The notes under the pieces are model-generated. The model was not told the origin of the DNA. It made no database searches and saw nothing but the letters and a program-made list of their open reading frames with translations. Shown here piece after piece: positions 34,712 to 43,010 of a stretch of DNA of 64,000 nucleotides (position 1 is its first letter; the number at the start of each line of letters is the position of its first letter). The stretch is from an uncultured Nitrospira sp. (lineage in GTDB: Bacteria; Nitrospirota; Nitrospiria; Nitrospirales; Nitrospiraceae), in contig CABVSR010000006.1 in NCBI GenBank assembly GCA_902500995.1, positions 62,001-126,000 of the forward strand, given 5' to 3'. The translations under genes and the position numbers were made by a program.

Positions 34712-35583
34712 TAGACGCGCTTGGTCATGCGCACGAACCGCTCCTGCAACAGCACGCCGGTGGCGGCCAGATGTTTACTTTGAATCGTGTTCTGCACGGC
34801 CTCGATACGCGCTGAAAAATTAGGATGGGTTTTAAATAAGGCGCGATCATCGCCCTTAGGCTCCCGCAAGCGCGCGAGCAAGCCCACATAGGCCTCCGCA
34901 TCGTAGCCGACCCGCGTCGCAAACACTTCGCCGACCACATCGGCTTCCGTTTCTTTCTCCTGATCCAGACCTTCATCGAGCAGCTTTTTCACCGCGCCGT
35001 CAATGACCGTTTTGAACGCCGCCGGATTGCTCGTCGCATACGAAAGTCCTGCTTCCGTGACACCCGCCAGGCGTTTGCTACGCTGAATGACATCGAGAAT
35101 GTGTTTCTGGCTCACATGGGCGATTTCATGACCCAGCACCGCGGCCAACTCGGCCTCGTTCCGGATCTGCTTGAGCAGACCACGCGTGACAAAGATGTAC
35201 CCGGCCGGCGCGGCAAAGGCGTTGATCGAGTCATGCTCCAGTATTGCCACGCGATAAGGAATATCGGGCCGGTCGGAGGTATTGGCGACCGCGCGCGCGA
35301 CCAGATTCACGTACCGAACGAGTTCCGGTTGATCGACGACTCCGCCATACCGTGCCACGACTTGCAAGGCCATGGCCTGGCCGATCGACACCTCCTCCTC
35401 GTACCCGATCGGCAAGAGACTCCCGACCACATTGCCGACGCCGTGAATCGCACCGGCCAGGCGGGGATTGCCGGATTTCCGCGCGATGTCTTCGCCGGCC
35501 CGCTGTATCTCCGCACAACCGGCCGCGCCCAACGCCAACAGGATCAGCGTTGCCGCCAGGCGATGATTACTTCGCATATTCAC
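34711..35583 (-). CDS. M48-family zinc metalloprotease lipoprotein
   Basis: A 290-residue lipoprotein: lipobox AAGC (Cys about residue 23), then an M48 peptidase domain with the zinc motif HEIAH (VLGHEIAHVSQKH) and the third ligand in the KETEADVVG helix. It resembles periplasmic quality-control peptidases such as BepA/YcaL, but without a TPR part. GTG 35583 is the best start because GGAGG lies five bases before it; ATG 35577 is too far away. It overlaps the upstream SH3 gene by 17 bases, so the two are one operon. The 3' end abuts the repeat element at 34583-34711. Confidence 0.9.
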   Translation of the reverse strand: MNMRSNHRLAATLILLALGAAGCAEIQRAGEDIARKSGNPRLAGAIHGVGNVVGSLLPIGYEEEVSIGQAMALQVVARYGGVVDQPELVRYVNLVARAVANTSDRPDIPYRVAILEHDSINAFAAPAGYIFVTRGLLKQIRNEAELAAVLGHEIAHVSQKHILDVIQRSKRLAGVTEAGLSYATSNPAAFKTVIDGAVKKLLDEGLDQEKETEADVVGEVFATRVGYDAEAYVGLLARLREPKGDDRALFKTHPNFSARIEAVQNTIQSKHLAATGVLLQERFVRMTKRV

Positions 35584-36079
35584 CGAGACCTCCCTCCCGC
35601 AAAAACTCTTCGACCTCCTGGTCGGGGATCTGATAGGCCGTCATGCGATCCACCGCGTCGCGATCCCGCGCAGAGACGCCGGCGCGATTGGCATACCCTT
35701 CGGAAGCCTTATCCAGTCCTCTGGCGCCGGCGGACGCCGTCGTGGCCGACGCATCGCCACCGCGCATACTCTGGCCGAGTTTGGCCAAGGTATCGTTGGT
35801 CCCCGACGGTTTGGACGACGCTGTCTTGTTGGCGAAGATCCATCCTTTGGCGCCGGCCGAGGTTTTGACCTCAACCCAATTGCCGTCACGCCCCACCACC
35901 TCCAATGCGTCGCCGAACTTGACGTTTCCCACGACGGCATCCAGCGACGTTTTCCCGGCGCGGAGTTGCGCCGTTCTGGCTTGCACGTAAATCGTTTCGG
36001 CCCAGGCCTCCGCCCCCCAGGCGAACAGACCGACGCCCAGCACGATCAGGGCCACTCGAAGCATTCGTGGTGGTCTCAC
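35567..36079 (-). CDS. Exported SH3-domain protein
   Basis: A 170-residue secreted protein: signal peptide (VALIVLGVGLFAWGAEAWAE) followed by a bacterial SH3 domain at about residues 29-90 (YVQARTAQLRAGKTSLDAVVG, GDALEVVGRDGNWVEVKTSAG, KGWIFANK) and a helical C-terminal tail. Such SH3 domains often bind peptidoglycan peptides. GTG 36079 with GGAGG five bases upstream is the favoured start; ATG 36064 is internal. It overlaps the M48 peptidase gene by 17 bases, suggesting that the SH3 protein guides or regulates that peptidase at the cell wall (inference). Confidence 0.84.
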   Translation of the reverse strand: MRPPRMLRVALIVLGVGLFAWGAEAWAETIYVQARTAQLRAGKTSLDAVVGNVKFGDALEVVGRDGNWVEVKTSAGAKGWIFANKTASSKPSGTNDTLAKLGQSMRGGDASATTASAGARGLDKASEGYANRAGVSARDRDAVDRMTAYQIPDQEVEEFLREGGLGEYAK

Positions 36080-36104
36080 AGCTGCCTCCTCTTCAACAGG
36101 GCTG

Positions 36105-38246
36105 CTACTTTGAAGTCATTTCATAGACGCCGTCCCAACCCGGGGACGGGGGCATCTGGCTGTAATCGGTGGCGCGTTCGAGATAGACCCGTGACGGGCC
36201 ATCAGACGGGTCCAGTGTCACCGCCTCTGAAAACCTGGCGCAGGCAGTCGCGAAATCCCGCTTCTTATACGCCGCTAATCCTTCCAGATACCTATCGATG
36301 CCAGGTCGCCTCTTCTCCTCGACCTGGCCCTTGCGGGCCAGCAGCTCAAAGACCACGACCGGGTCTTTTTTGCCCTTCACTCGTAGCAGATCGATCTCCC
36401 GCACTTCAACGTCGTTCTTGGCCAGTTCGGCCGTCCGCTGGCCGATCAAAATCAGCGTGTCGTAATATTTGCTGGCGCCCTCCAAGCGCGAAGCCAGATT
36501 CACGCTGTCCCCGGTCACCGTGTACTCCATCCGTTCTTCCGATCCCATGTTGCCGACGATGCAGGGGCCGGAATTAATGCCGATTCGAGCCCCGATCTCC
36601 GGCAGGCCTTCCTGCTTCCAGATCTGACGGAGCCGCGCCAATTCCGCCTGGCAATCCAATGCGGCATAACAAGCCAGCGACGCGTGGGTGGGATCGTTCA
36701 GGGGCGCACCGAAAAGGGCCATGATGCCGTCGCCGAGATACTTGTTCACATTGCCGCGGTGCTGGCGCTTGATGATGGTCGTCATCGCCGACAGGTACCG
36801 GTTCAACAACGTGACCAGATCCTCCGGCGACATCTTTTCAGAGATCGTCGTGAAGCCGGCGATGTCGGAGAAGAGAATGGAAATCTCCTTCTTTTCTCCG
36901 CCGAGCTTGATGGCCGCAGGATTCCGCATGATTTCTTCGACCACCTCAGCCGACATGTATTTGTCGAACGCCGCCCGCATGAGCCGGCGCTGCTTGCCTT
37001 CCGTGACATATTCGACGGTGGCGGCCGTGCCGAACGTCAGTGCCAAGGCCACTTCCGGGAACACCAGCTCCAACCACCACTCATGCCCGGCAAAGGCATG
37101 GGCCACCAATGCGTAGTACGCGACAGCCAGCCCGATCGTGACGCCGAATTTGACCGGATAGGAAGGGAACAACATGAAGGCCCCGGCCGACGCGAGGCAG
37201 AGCAGCATGAGGATCGAGAGCGAAAACCAGGCAGGAGCCGTCTGAAGGGCTTGACCGTGAAGCAGATTGTCCAACACCGCCATGTGGATGAGCACGCCCG
37301 GGGTGGCGGACGAAAATGGTGTCACGCGCAGGTCGTACAATCCGGCAGCCGTCCCCGCGACAAACACAATTTTGTCCTTGAACAGCGAGGCATCCAGATC
37401 CGCTCGTTCCCCTTTTTCTTGCTGCGCAAAGGCCTGCAGAACCCGTCCGATGGAATATTTCCCGGCATGGTAAGTCTGCTCCAAGGAGCCATGCCAATCG
37501 ATCAGCAGATTCCCGTTGGCATCGAGTGGAACGGTGCGGCTGCCGATGTGCATGCGGTCGCGCTTGACCGCAACCTGGCTTGCGCCCAACACATATTGCG
37601 CCACCGCCAGGGAGAGATGCGGCACAAGATTTCCATTCACCTGACCCACTAAGGGAACACGGCGCGTGGGTCCATCCGCGTCGGCAGACAGATTGATCAC
37701 GCCCAGTCCCTGCGTCTGCTGCGCCAGCACAGGAATCGGTAGTTTCACGCCTTCATGCCTGGCAGGCCAAGCCTGTTCGATATCGGCTCGCTCGAGCTTC
37801 ACCGTGGCACGAGCCTGTAGCTCGGCCGAAATCGGAGCGGGCTCGGCCTGAAACAACATCGGCAGGAAGACATTACCCGCCGCCTGCATGTCGTCGGCAA
37901 AGGATTGATCGAACTCTTCGGCATTCTCGTCCGGTTCGAAAAACATCACGTCGAAGACGACCGCCTTGGCTCCCGCCCTCTTGAGATACCGCACGACATA
38001 GCCGTAGCGGTCACGAGGCCAGGGCCAGCGCCCGAACGCTTCCAGACTGGATTCATCGATGGCCAGCAGCAAAAGATTTGAATCGGCCTTGGCAGGATCG
38101 GCATGCCGCCGGACGAGATGATCGAACGCCTTGAGTTCCACCACTTCGAACCACCGGGTCATGCGGAGCCCCGCCACGAGGGCGTAGACCGCCATCCCGA
38201 CGGCGAGCGCGGAGAAGATTTTTTTGGTTCGTGGAGACAATGGCAT
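36105..38246 (-). CDS. CHASE2-domain class III adenylate/guanylate cyclase
   Basis: A 713-residue membrane cyclase: one N-terminal helix, a CHASE2 sensing domain (about 35-330; LLLLAIDESSLEAFGRWPWPRDRY in short form DESSLEAFGRWPW), three membrane spans to about 415, then a class III nucleotide cyclase catalytic domain with ISILFSDIAGFT, GDGIMALFGAP and TVTGDSVNLASRLEG, and a short TPR-like tail. It should make cAMP (or cGMP) in response to a periplasmic signal. ATG 38246 is used; an upstream TTG at 38252 is also possible. It stands downstream of the SH3/M48 genes with 25 bases between. Confidence 0.9.
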   Translation of the reverse strand: MPLSPRTKKIFSALAVGMAVYALVAGLRMTRWFEVVELKAFDHLVRRHADPAKADSNLLLLAIDESSLEAFGRWPWPRDRYGYVVRYLKRAGAKAVVFDVMFFEPDENAEEFDQSFADDMQAAGNVFLPMLFQAEPAPISAELQARATVKLERADIEQAWPARHEGVKLPIPVLAQQTQGLGVINLSADADGPTRRVPLVGQVNGNLVPHLSLAVAQYVLGASQVAVKRDRMHIGSRTVPLDANGNLLIDWHGSLEQTYHAGKYSIGRVLQAFAQQEKGERADLDASLFKDKIVFVAGTAAGLYDLRVTPFSSATPGVLIHMAVLDNLLHGQALQTAPAWFSLSILMLLCLASAGAFMLFPSYPVKFGVTIGLAVAYYALVAHAFAGHEWWLELVFPEVALALTFGTAATVEYVTEGKQRRLMRAAFDKYMSAEVVEEIMRNPAAIKLGGEKKEISILFSDIAGFTTISEKMSPEDLVTLLNRYLSAMTTIIKRQHRGNVNKYLGDGIMALFGAPLNDPTHASLACYAALDCQAELARLRQIWKQEGLPEIGARIGINSGPCIVGNMGSEERMEYTVTGDSVNLASRLEGASKYYDTLILIGQRTAELAKNDVEVREIDLLRVKGKKDPVVVFELLARKGQVEEKRRPGIDRYLEGLAAYKKRDFATACARFSEAVTLDPSDGPSRVYLERATDYSQMPPSPGWDGVYEMTSK

Positions 38247-38370
38247 GAACAAGACGGGCTCGACCCTGTAATCAGCGAGCTATGGTACTGGAGAATGGGA
38301 AGGAGGGAAAGAGGCAACAGGGGTAGGTTCGATTGGATCGTCGCCGCTGGGAGTCTTTTTCATCACCGTG

Positions 38371-39987
38371 CTAAGGAGCGTCATTCGCGCAACGAAATCC
38401 CAACGTCGGCCCCCAGTAGGTCATCTCATCCCATCCACGATACCCGGCGCGCAATTCCAGCGGCCGCTCCAGCCAACTGCCGCCTCGCAACACTCTGAAG
38501 GTTCCGCGCAGAGGTCCTTGCGGGTCGCGGGCCGGCGAGCTGCGGTAAAAATCTTCCGCATACCAATCCTTCACCCATTCCGAGACCTGTCCGATCATGC
38601 CGGACACGCCATAGGGGGAGCGGGACGCCACCGGCATGCCTACCGGCTCGACACCGTTAGGGGACACCTTCCCATCCACCAGCATGCCCCGACTCTTCTG
38701 GATGACGTCGTCCCCGTTGCCCCAGGGATACCGTCGGCCGTCGATTCCACGCGCGGCCTTCTCCCATTCGGCTTCCGTGGGTAATCGTTTGCCGGCCCAC
38801 TGGCAATAGGTCCGGGCCTGCATCCAGGTCACATCGGTCACGGGGTGTTCAGCATGCTGGGGATCATCGAAGGCCACGCGCACCTTGGGCGGGAGGCAGC
38901 TCTCTCCTTGCACGCAGGCTCGATACTGCCCGTTCGTCACCCCATGTTGATCGATCCAATAGGAGCTGAGATACAGGCGGTGGAGCGGCCGCGCATCGGG
39001 CAGGCCATCCTCCATCCCCATCAGAAATTCCCCGGCCGGAATCAGCACCATTCCGACTGGAGGCGTCAGGCCTTGCTCCGACAGCCGTTTCACGGCCTCC
39101 TGCTGCTCCGCCTGCAGTTGAGCATTCACTCGATCAATGGCCTCCTCTCCGACTGCGGGAGGTGGGTCAGACGGTCGGGCCAACGGCGCCGGCACACGGG
39201 CCACCGACGGCTGCCCGGCCCGCAGCGAATCCCCCATCGATGGAACCGCGGCGGACTGGCTCGTGGCGCCCGGCGGGTCAGACATACGAATGGTGTCGAT
39301 CCGTACTGAGGTCCGCGCCATGTCCAGCACGGGATCCCCGGTCGGCTTTCCCTTCTTGGATTCTTTTTTGACCCTGCCGATCGCAGAAAAATCGAAATCG
39401 GGAATGTTGGCCAACAAGGGCGTGGCGTAACTGATCGGCACGGCAAACGCCATGCCTTCCGGCACAATCCCTGACGGATGCGTAAATTTCGTGGTGAGAA
39501 TCCCGACGACTTCGCCTTGCCGATTGAAGACTGCTCCGCCGCTGTTGCCCGGGTTCACCGCCGCGTCCACTTGAAACACCCGTTGCACGCCTCTGGTCCG
39601 CACGGCGGCCACATGGCCCCGGGTGATCGTGGTTTCGCGCAACCCGAACTGAAAGCCGACGGCAATCACCTCCTGATCCAGTTTTACGGCGCCGGCATAC
39701 CCCAGCGGGGCCTCGGATAGTCCCACCGTTTCCGCCTTCAAGAGCGCGAGGTCATGCTCCGCATCCACACTGACGACGACCGCCGGCGCCCGAAACTCTC
39801 CCGGCGTCACGATCGTAATCCGTTTGGCAGCCGCGATCACATGATGCGCCGTGAGCACATATCCATCATGATGCACGATGACGCCACTGCCCGCCGGTTT
39901 CTCAACGGGCAACAGCGCGCGCTCATTGGCATCCCCACGATCACCAGTGCCCAGGAGGATGACGACTAGAGCCAGAACGATCTTCAT
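38371..39987 (-). CDS. Trypsin-like serine protease fused to an FGE-sulfatase (SUMF1) domain
   Basis: A 538-residue exported two-domain protein. After a signal peptide (IVLALVVILLG) comes an S1 trypsin-like protease with His in YVLTAHHVIAA, Asp in DAEHDLALLK and Ser in NPGNSGGAVFN. From about 310 follows a formylglycine-generating-enzyme-type/C-lectin-like domain (MVLIPAGEFLMG, RLPTEAEWEKAARG, WGNGDD, RGGSWLERPLELRAGYRG, GFRC). The FGE part lacks sign of the usual active-site Cys pair region and may be a binding or scaffold domain. The start overlaps the upstream DUF3365 stop by four bases (ATGA). Confidence 0.87.
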   Translation of the reverse strand: MKIVLALVVILLGTGDRGDANERALLPVEKPAGSGVIVHHDGYVLTAHHVIAAAKRITIVTPGEFRAPAVVVSVDAEHDLALLKAETVGLSEAPLGYAGAVKLDQEVIAVGFQFGLRETTITRGHVAAVRTRGVQRVFQVDAAVNPGNSGGAVFNRQGEVVGILTTKFTHPSGIVPEGMAFAVPISYATPLLANIPDFDFSAIGRVKKESKKGKPTGDPVLDMARTSVRIDTIRMSDPPGATSQSAAVPSMGDSLRAGQPSVARVPAPLARPSDPPPAVGEEAIDRVNAQLQAEQQEAVKRLSEQGLTPPVGMVLIPAGEFLMGMEDGLPDARPLHRLYLSSYWIDQHGVTNGQYRACVQGESCLPPKVRVAFDDPQHAEHPVTDVTWMQARTYCQWAGKRLPTEAEWEKAARGIDGRRYPWGNGDDVIQKSRGMLVDGKVSPNGVEPVGMPVASRSPYGVSGMIGQVSEWVKDWYAEDFYRSSPARDPQGPLRGTFRVLRGGSWLERPLELRAGYRGWDEMTYWGPTLGFRCANDAP

Positions 39988-40760
39988 GGTTTGACCGGCA
40001 GTAGCACGCTGATCGCCCCGGCGTTTTGTCCCAGAACGAGGCCTTCCCGGGGATAGCCCATGCGATCGGCCACCCCTTTGGGCTCGCCATGACAATCCAG
40101 GCAATGCCTCGTCGCATACAACGGAAGCATCAAACGAAAGGACGCGCTATTGGCCGACATCTCGCTGATGACGGTTTCCCGGGGGTAGGCCGCATCGGCA
40201 AACGCTTCCAAGGCGCCCCGTTCGTACGCGTCCGGACGATTGGCGGGGTTTCGAGGGGCCAGCGAGGTTTGTTTCAGTCGCACACCGGTGTGCTCGGTAA
40301 ACCGGGCCGACACCCGTGCGCCGAATGCGGCGGGAATGAAGCCGGTAAATTCGTTCGCCTCGGGACTGAGTTTCCGGCGGACATCGACAATCACCTGCCT
40401 GCTGGTCTCGACCAACTCGCGGAGCAGCCGTTTGGTGCGCGGGCCCAGAGCCGTATGATCCAACTCTTGCAGGTCGATCCCCGCCCGGCCTCGGAACATA
40501 TCCAACAGTTGCCGTTCGAAGGCCTCCGGCGTGAGGCCCTTGCCCTGTGATTCAGCCAACAGGATTTGATTATCGTTGATGACCGCTCGGCCGGAATCGA
40601 GGAGCACGGCGAGCAGACGAGCGGTTTGTTCGAGTTCAAGAATCGTTTGGAAGGGAATCGATGACCGTTCGGATTGCTCACCCCCCGAGGTCGGCGAGCC
40701 GGCGGTCAGCGCCCCTCCTGCCAGGAGACATGCCACCATCCACGGCAGACGACGTCGCAT
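39984..40760 (-). CDS. DUF3365 (Tll0287-like) exported c-type heme protein
   Basis: A 258-residue exported protein with a signal peptide (WMVACLLAGGALTAG) and a Tll0287-like/DUF3365 domain. The covalent heme-binding motif is CLDCH (CxxCH) near residue 222, in a family whose members often serve as the sensory half of kinases or as cytochromes. Here it stands alone and is coupled by ATGA to the protease-FGE gene, so it may report redox or gas state to that protein (inference). ATG 40760 is preceded by CAGGGG; the frame opening at 40844 is not needed. Confidence 0.86.
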   Translation of the reverse strand: MRRRLPWMVACLLAGGALTAGSPTSGGEQSERSSIPFQTILELEQTARLLAVLLDSGRAVINDNQILLAESQGKGLTPEAFERQLLDMFRGRAGIDLQELDHTALGPRTKRLLRELVETSRQVIVDVRRKLSPEANEFTGFIPAAFGARVSARFTEHTGVRLKQTSLAPRNPANRPDAYERGALEAFADAAYPRETVISEMSANSASFRLMLPLYATRHCLDCHGEPKGVADRMGYPREGLVLGQNAGAISVLLPVKP

Positions 40761-40904
40761 GGGTGACCCCTGATGCGTTCGCGTTGCGGGCTGTAGGGAA
40801 CCGTGCGCTGCCGCCCGCTTGAGCCGGATGGCAGCGCACGTCATGTGAATCGTACGAGTCGCTCAGAAACAAGTCAAGGCGCGCAGATGCCACACCCTCC
40901 GTCC

Positions 40905-41414
40905 TCACTGATTGGGTTGAATATCGATCATCACATTATCCGCATCCAATTCGATCGTCACGGGCATGCCTTCCTGAATCACCGACAGCTTGCTGCCCGC
41001 CAGGGTATCCACCTCGAACCGTTCGAACCCTTCCGGAGTGGAGATCTGGATTTCGCCCCAGAAGGGATCGGCATAACGCACGCGGCCAGCCAACGTCTTA
41101 TGGTTGGCAAAATCTTCACCACCCGGTTTGGTCGCGTCCAACAGCACGTTGTTCAAATCGATCAGCAACCACACTTCATCACCGACACGCGCCTCATGCA
41201 ATCCCACACGATCCGCCTTATTGGGGCTGATCGTCCGCATTTGCAGCCCATAGGGAGTCTTCACAAACAACAGCCCGCTTTCAATCTTGGTAATTTGCCC
41301 GTTCACGGCCAGGTGCATGCCGGGTGAGAACACCTCTGAAGGTTCCGCCCCGGCCGGTACCAAGGGCCACAAGACTCCGATCAACCAGACAAGAAGGCAC
41401 GCCGTCCGCTTCAT
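40905..41414 (-). CDS. Small secreted hypothetical protein, trio member 1
   Basis: A 169-residue exported protein: signal peptide (LLVWLIGVLWPLVPAGA, cleavage near residue 23) and a predicted beta-rich domain of about 140 residues (MHLAVNGQITKIESGLLFVKTPYG, ITIELDADNVMIDI). The hydrophobic-to-acidic pattern recalls small barrel or sandwich proteins, no family known to me. GGAGG five bases before ATG 41414. It follows two other small secreted genes in the same direction, each with an almost identical ribosome-binding site (AAAGGAGG). Confidence 0.75.
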   Translation of the reverse strand: MKRTACLLVWLIGVLWPLVPAGAEPSEVFSPGMHLAVNGQITKIESGLLFVKTPYGLQMRTISPNKADRVGLHEARVGDEVWLLIDLNNVLLDATKPGGEDFANHKTLAGRVRYADPFWGEIQISTPEGFERFEVDTLAGSKLSVIQEGMPVTIELDADNVMIDIQPNQ

Positions 41415-41454
41415 GGCAACCTCCTTTCATATCTCTTACGATCCGCCGTTCTGC

Positions 41455-41844
41455 TCAGTAGCCCGGCTCACTGCCCGGGGCCGGTGGGACGGTAATGCCA
41501 TACTCCTGAATCGGGGTGATCATGACGGCAAAGTTGAACAACTCATCGGCCGCGACATCATGAATGCCCTGATCACGAGCGCGCAGCATTTTGAACCACT
41601 TCCCCATCTCGCTCTTCACTGTCTTGGTATCCCCGCGGTCGACCGCCTCTTTCACCGTTTGCAGTCGTTGGCTATAGGGCTCCCAATTTGAACCGGGGTA
41701 GCTGGTTTTATAGAAATTCAGTGACCCGTTGATCTCGTCGACCCAGGTCGACTGAGCCAACGCAGTCCCCATGAGCAACGCCACACCGAGGCACAATCCG
41801 AATAACAATGCGAAGAGACCATATCGTTTGGTCTGACTGTTCAT
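41455..41844 (-). CDS. Small secreted hypothetical protein, trio member 2
   Basis: A 129-residue exported protein: signal peptide (FALLFGLCLGVALLMGTALAQ, cleavage near residue 31) and a helical mature domain (LQTVKEAVDRGDTKTVKSEMGKWFKML, short form AVDRGDTKTVKSEMGKWF) with a Pro/Gly-rich C-terminus. No family recognised. AAAGGAGG seven bases before ATG 41844. Forty bases separate it from each neighbour of the trio, so all three are likely on one transcript. Confidence 0.75.
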   Translation of the reverse strand: MNSQTKRYGLFALLFGLCLGVALLMGTALAQSTWVDEINGSLNFYKTSYPGSNWEPYSQRLQTVKEAVDRGDTKTVKSEMGKWFKMLRARDQGIHDVAADELFNFAVMITPIQEYGITVPPAPGSEPGY

Positions 41845-41884
41845 GGTACGCCTCCTTTACAATGGAATGATCCTGAGGGAACTC

Positions 41885-42214
41885 TCAGAAAGAGACTGCC
41901 GATCGACTGTCTGACTCTCGAGCATTGTCCGCATCGGTCGTGTCAGGCGTCTTCAGCATGTTCATGTCCCCGCCGCCTGGGGATCCGGTGTCCGGCGCCA
42001 TCAGCGGCCGGTCGAACCCCTTTTCCAGATCGATCGCAGCAGGCTCGTGGGTTATCACTCCTCCTTCTGGGATCGCCTCCTGTTTCAGCGCGGGCGTCTC
42101 GATCATCTGATCAGGATGGATCACTTGAGCTGGAGCCTGCACCGCAAACGAGGCCAACCACCCCACCCCCAGAGCGACGAACAGCATGCGTCCTATATTT
42201 GATCCGTGTTTCAT
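41885..42214 (-). CDS. Small secreted hypothetical protein, trio member 3
   Basis: A 109-residue exported protein: signal peptide (MLFVALGVGWLASFAVQAPAQ, cleavage near residue 29) and a short, acidic, largely unstructured mature part rich in Pro, Asp and Gly (ending PDTTDADNARESDSRSAVSF). Low complexity makes homology searching hard. AAAGGAGG ribosome-binding site seven bases before ATG 42214; the frame continues to 42400 without support. The first gene of the trio on the minus strand, 151 bases after the NarL-type regulator. Confidence 0.72.
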   Translation of the reverse strand: MKHGSNIGRMLFVALGVGWLASFAVQAPAQVIHPDQMIETPALKQEAIPEGGVITHEPAAIDLEKGFDRPLMAPDTGSPGGGDMNMLKTPDTTDADNARESDSRSAVSF

Positions 42215-42365
42215 CCTCAGTCCTCCTTTACGAAGAATGAGCGCGTCACACCGCCACCAACCGCGGCACTCATGACTGTAGTGGAAGATAGAACCGAAGC
42301 CTATTGCCCGGGGGATGGATTTGGGCTCAACCCTTCGGGTGATACGGAAGACCGAGGCGTGGGCG

Positions 42366-43010
42366 TTACCCGTTGCCGAGGTAGGCGAGCACGGCTTCAA
42401 CCCGCCCGCTGACTTTCAACTTTTGATAGGTATGATGGAGATGCGTTTTCACGGTATCGAGGGAGACACACAGTTGATCGGCAATTTCTTTATTGCTTCG
42501 GCCGGCGGCCGCGCAAGCCAGAATTTCGCGCTCCCGATCAGTCAACAGAGACAGCCCCCCCGGATCGGACCCGCCCTGTTGGCTCGCCAGGGACGCGGCC
42601 CGTTTGGCAAAACCATCCGGCATGAAGGCCGAGCGTACCGGCTTGCCCTGGTAGGTGGCCCGGATGATCCGCAGGAACTCCTGATGATCGGCATCCTTCA
42701 AAATGTACCCGCAAGCGCCGGCCTGCACGGCGGCGACGATACGGGCGTCGTCGTCATGCACCGACAGCATCAGCACGCGACACTGCGGCACACAACCGCG
42801 AATCAACCGGGTGGCGGTAATGCCGTCCAAACGCGGCATATCGACATCCATCAACACGATGCGTGGCTGTTGCGCCACGGCGAGGTCGAACGCTTGCCGA
42901 CCGTCCATTGCCTCGCCGACGACCACAATATCCTCCTCATGCTCGAGCAACATCCGCAAACTCTGCCGGAACAAGCGTTGATCCTCGGCGATCAGGATGC
43001 TGATAGACAT
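42366..43010 (-). CDS. NarL/FixJ-family response regulator
   Basis: A 214-residue regulator: receiver (ILIAEDQRLF; acceptor Asp in IVLMDVDMPR; Lys in YILKDAD) and a LuxR-type HTH (LTDREREILACAAAGRSNKEIA, DTVKTHLHHTYQKL). It should activate or repress transcription at dimer sites when phosphorylated. The ATG at 43010 lies before the stop of the partner kinase, with a 19-base overlap, which implies coupling. The frame from 43115 is a shadow of the kinase gene. Genes 41414-42214 just downstream are possible targets (inference). Confidence 0.9.
   Translation of the reverse strand: MSISILIAEDQRLFRQSLRMLLEHEEDIVVVGEAMDGRQAFDLAVAQQPRIVLMDVDMPRLDGITATRLIRGCVPQCRVLMLSVHDDDARIVAAVQAGACGYILKDADHQEFLRIIRATYQGKPVRSAFMPDGFAKRAASLASQQGGSDPGGLSLLTDREREILACAAAGRSNKEIADQLCVSLDTVKTHLHHTYQKLKVSGRVEAVLAYLGNG

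Noticed and set aside
38371-39987. Possible diversity-generating retroelement target: the FGE/C-lectin fold at the C-terminus (RGGSW...GFRC), with a four-helix-bundle (Avd-like) gene elsewhere in the window.
   Set aside because: No reverse transcriptase and no template repeat were found in the window, and the four-helix-bundle gene is 12 kb away with its own inverted repeats. The domain alone is common.
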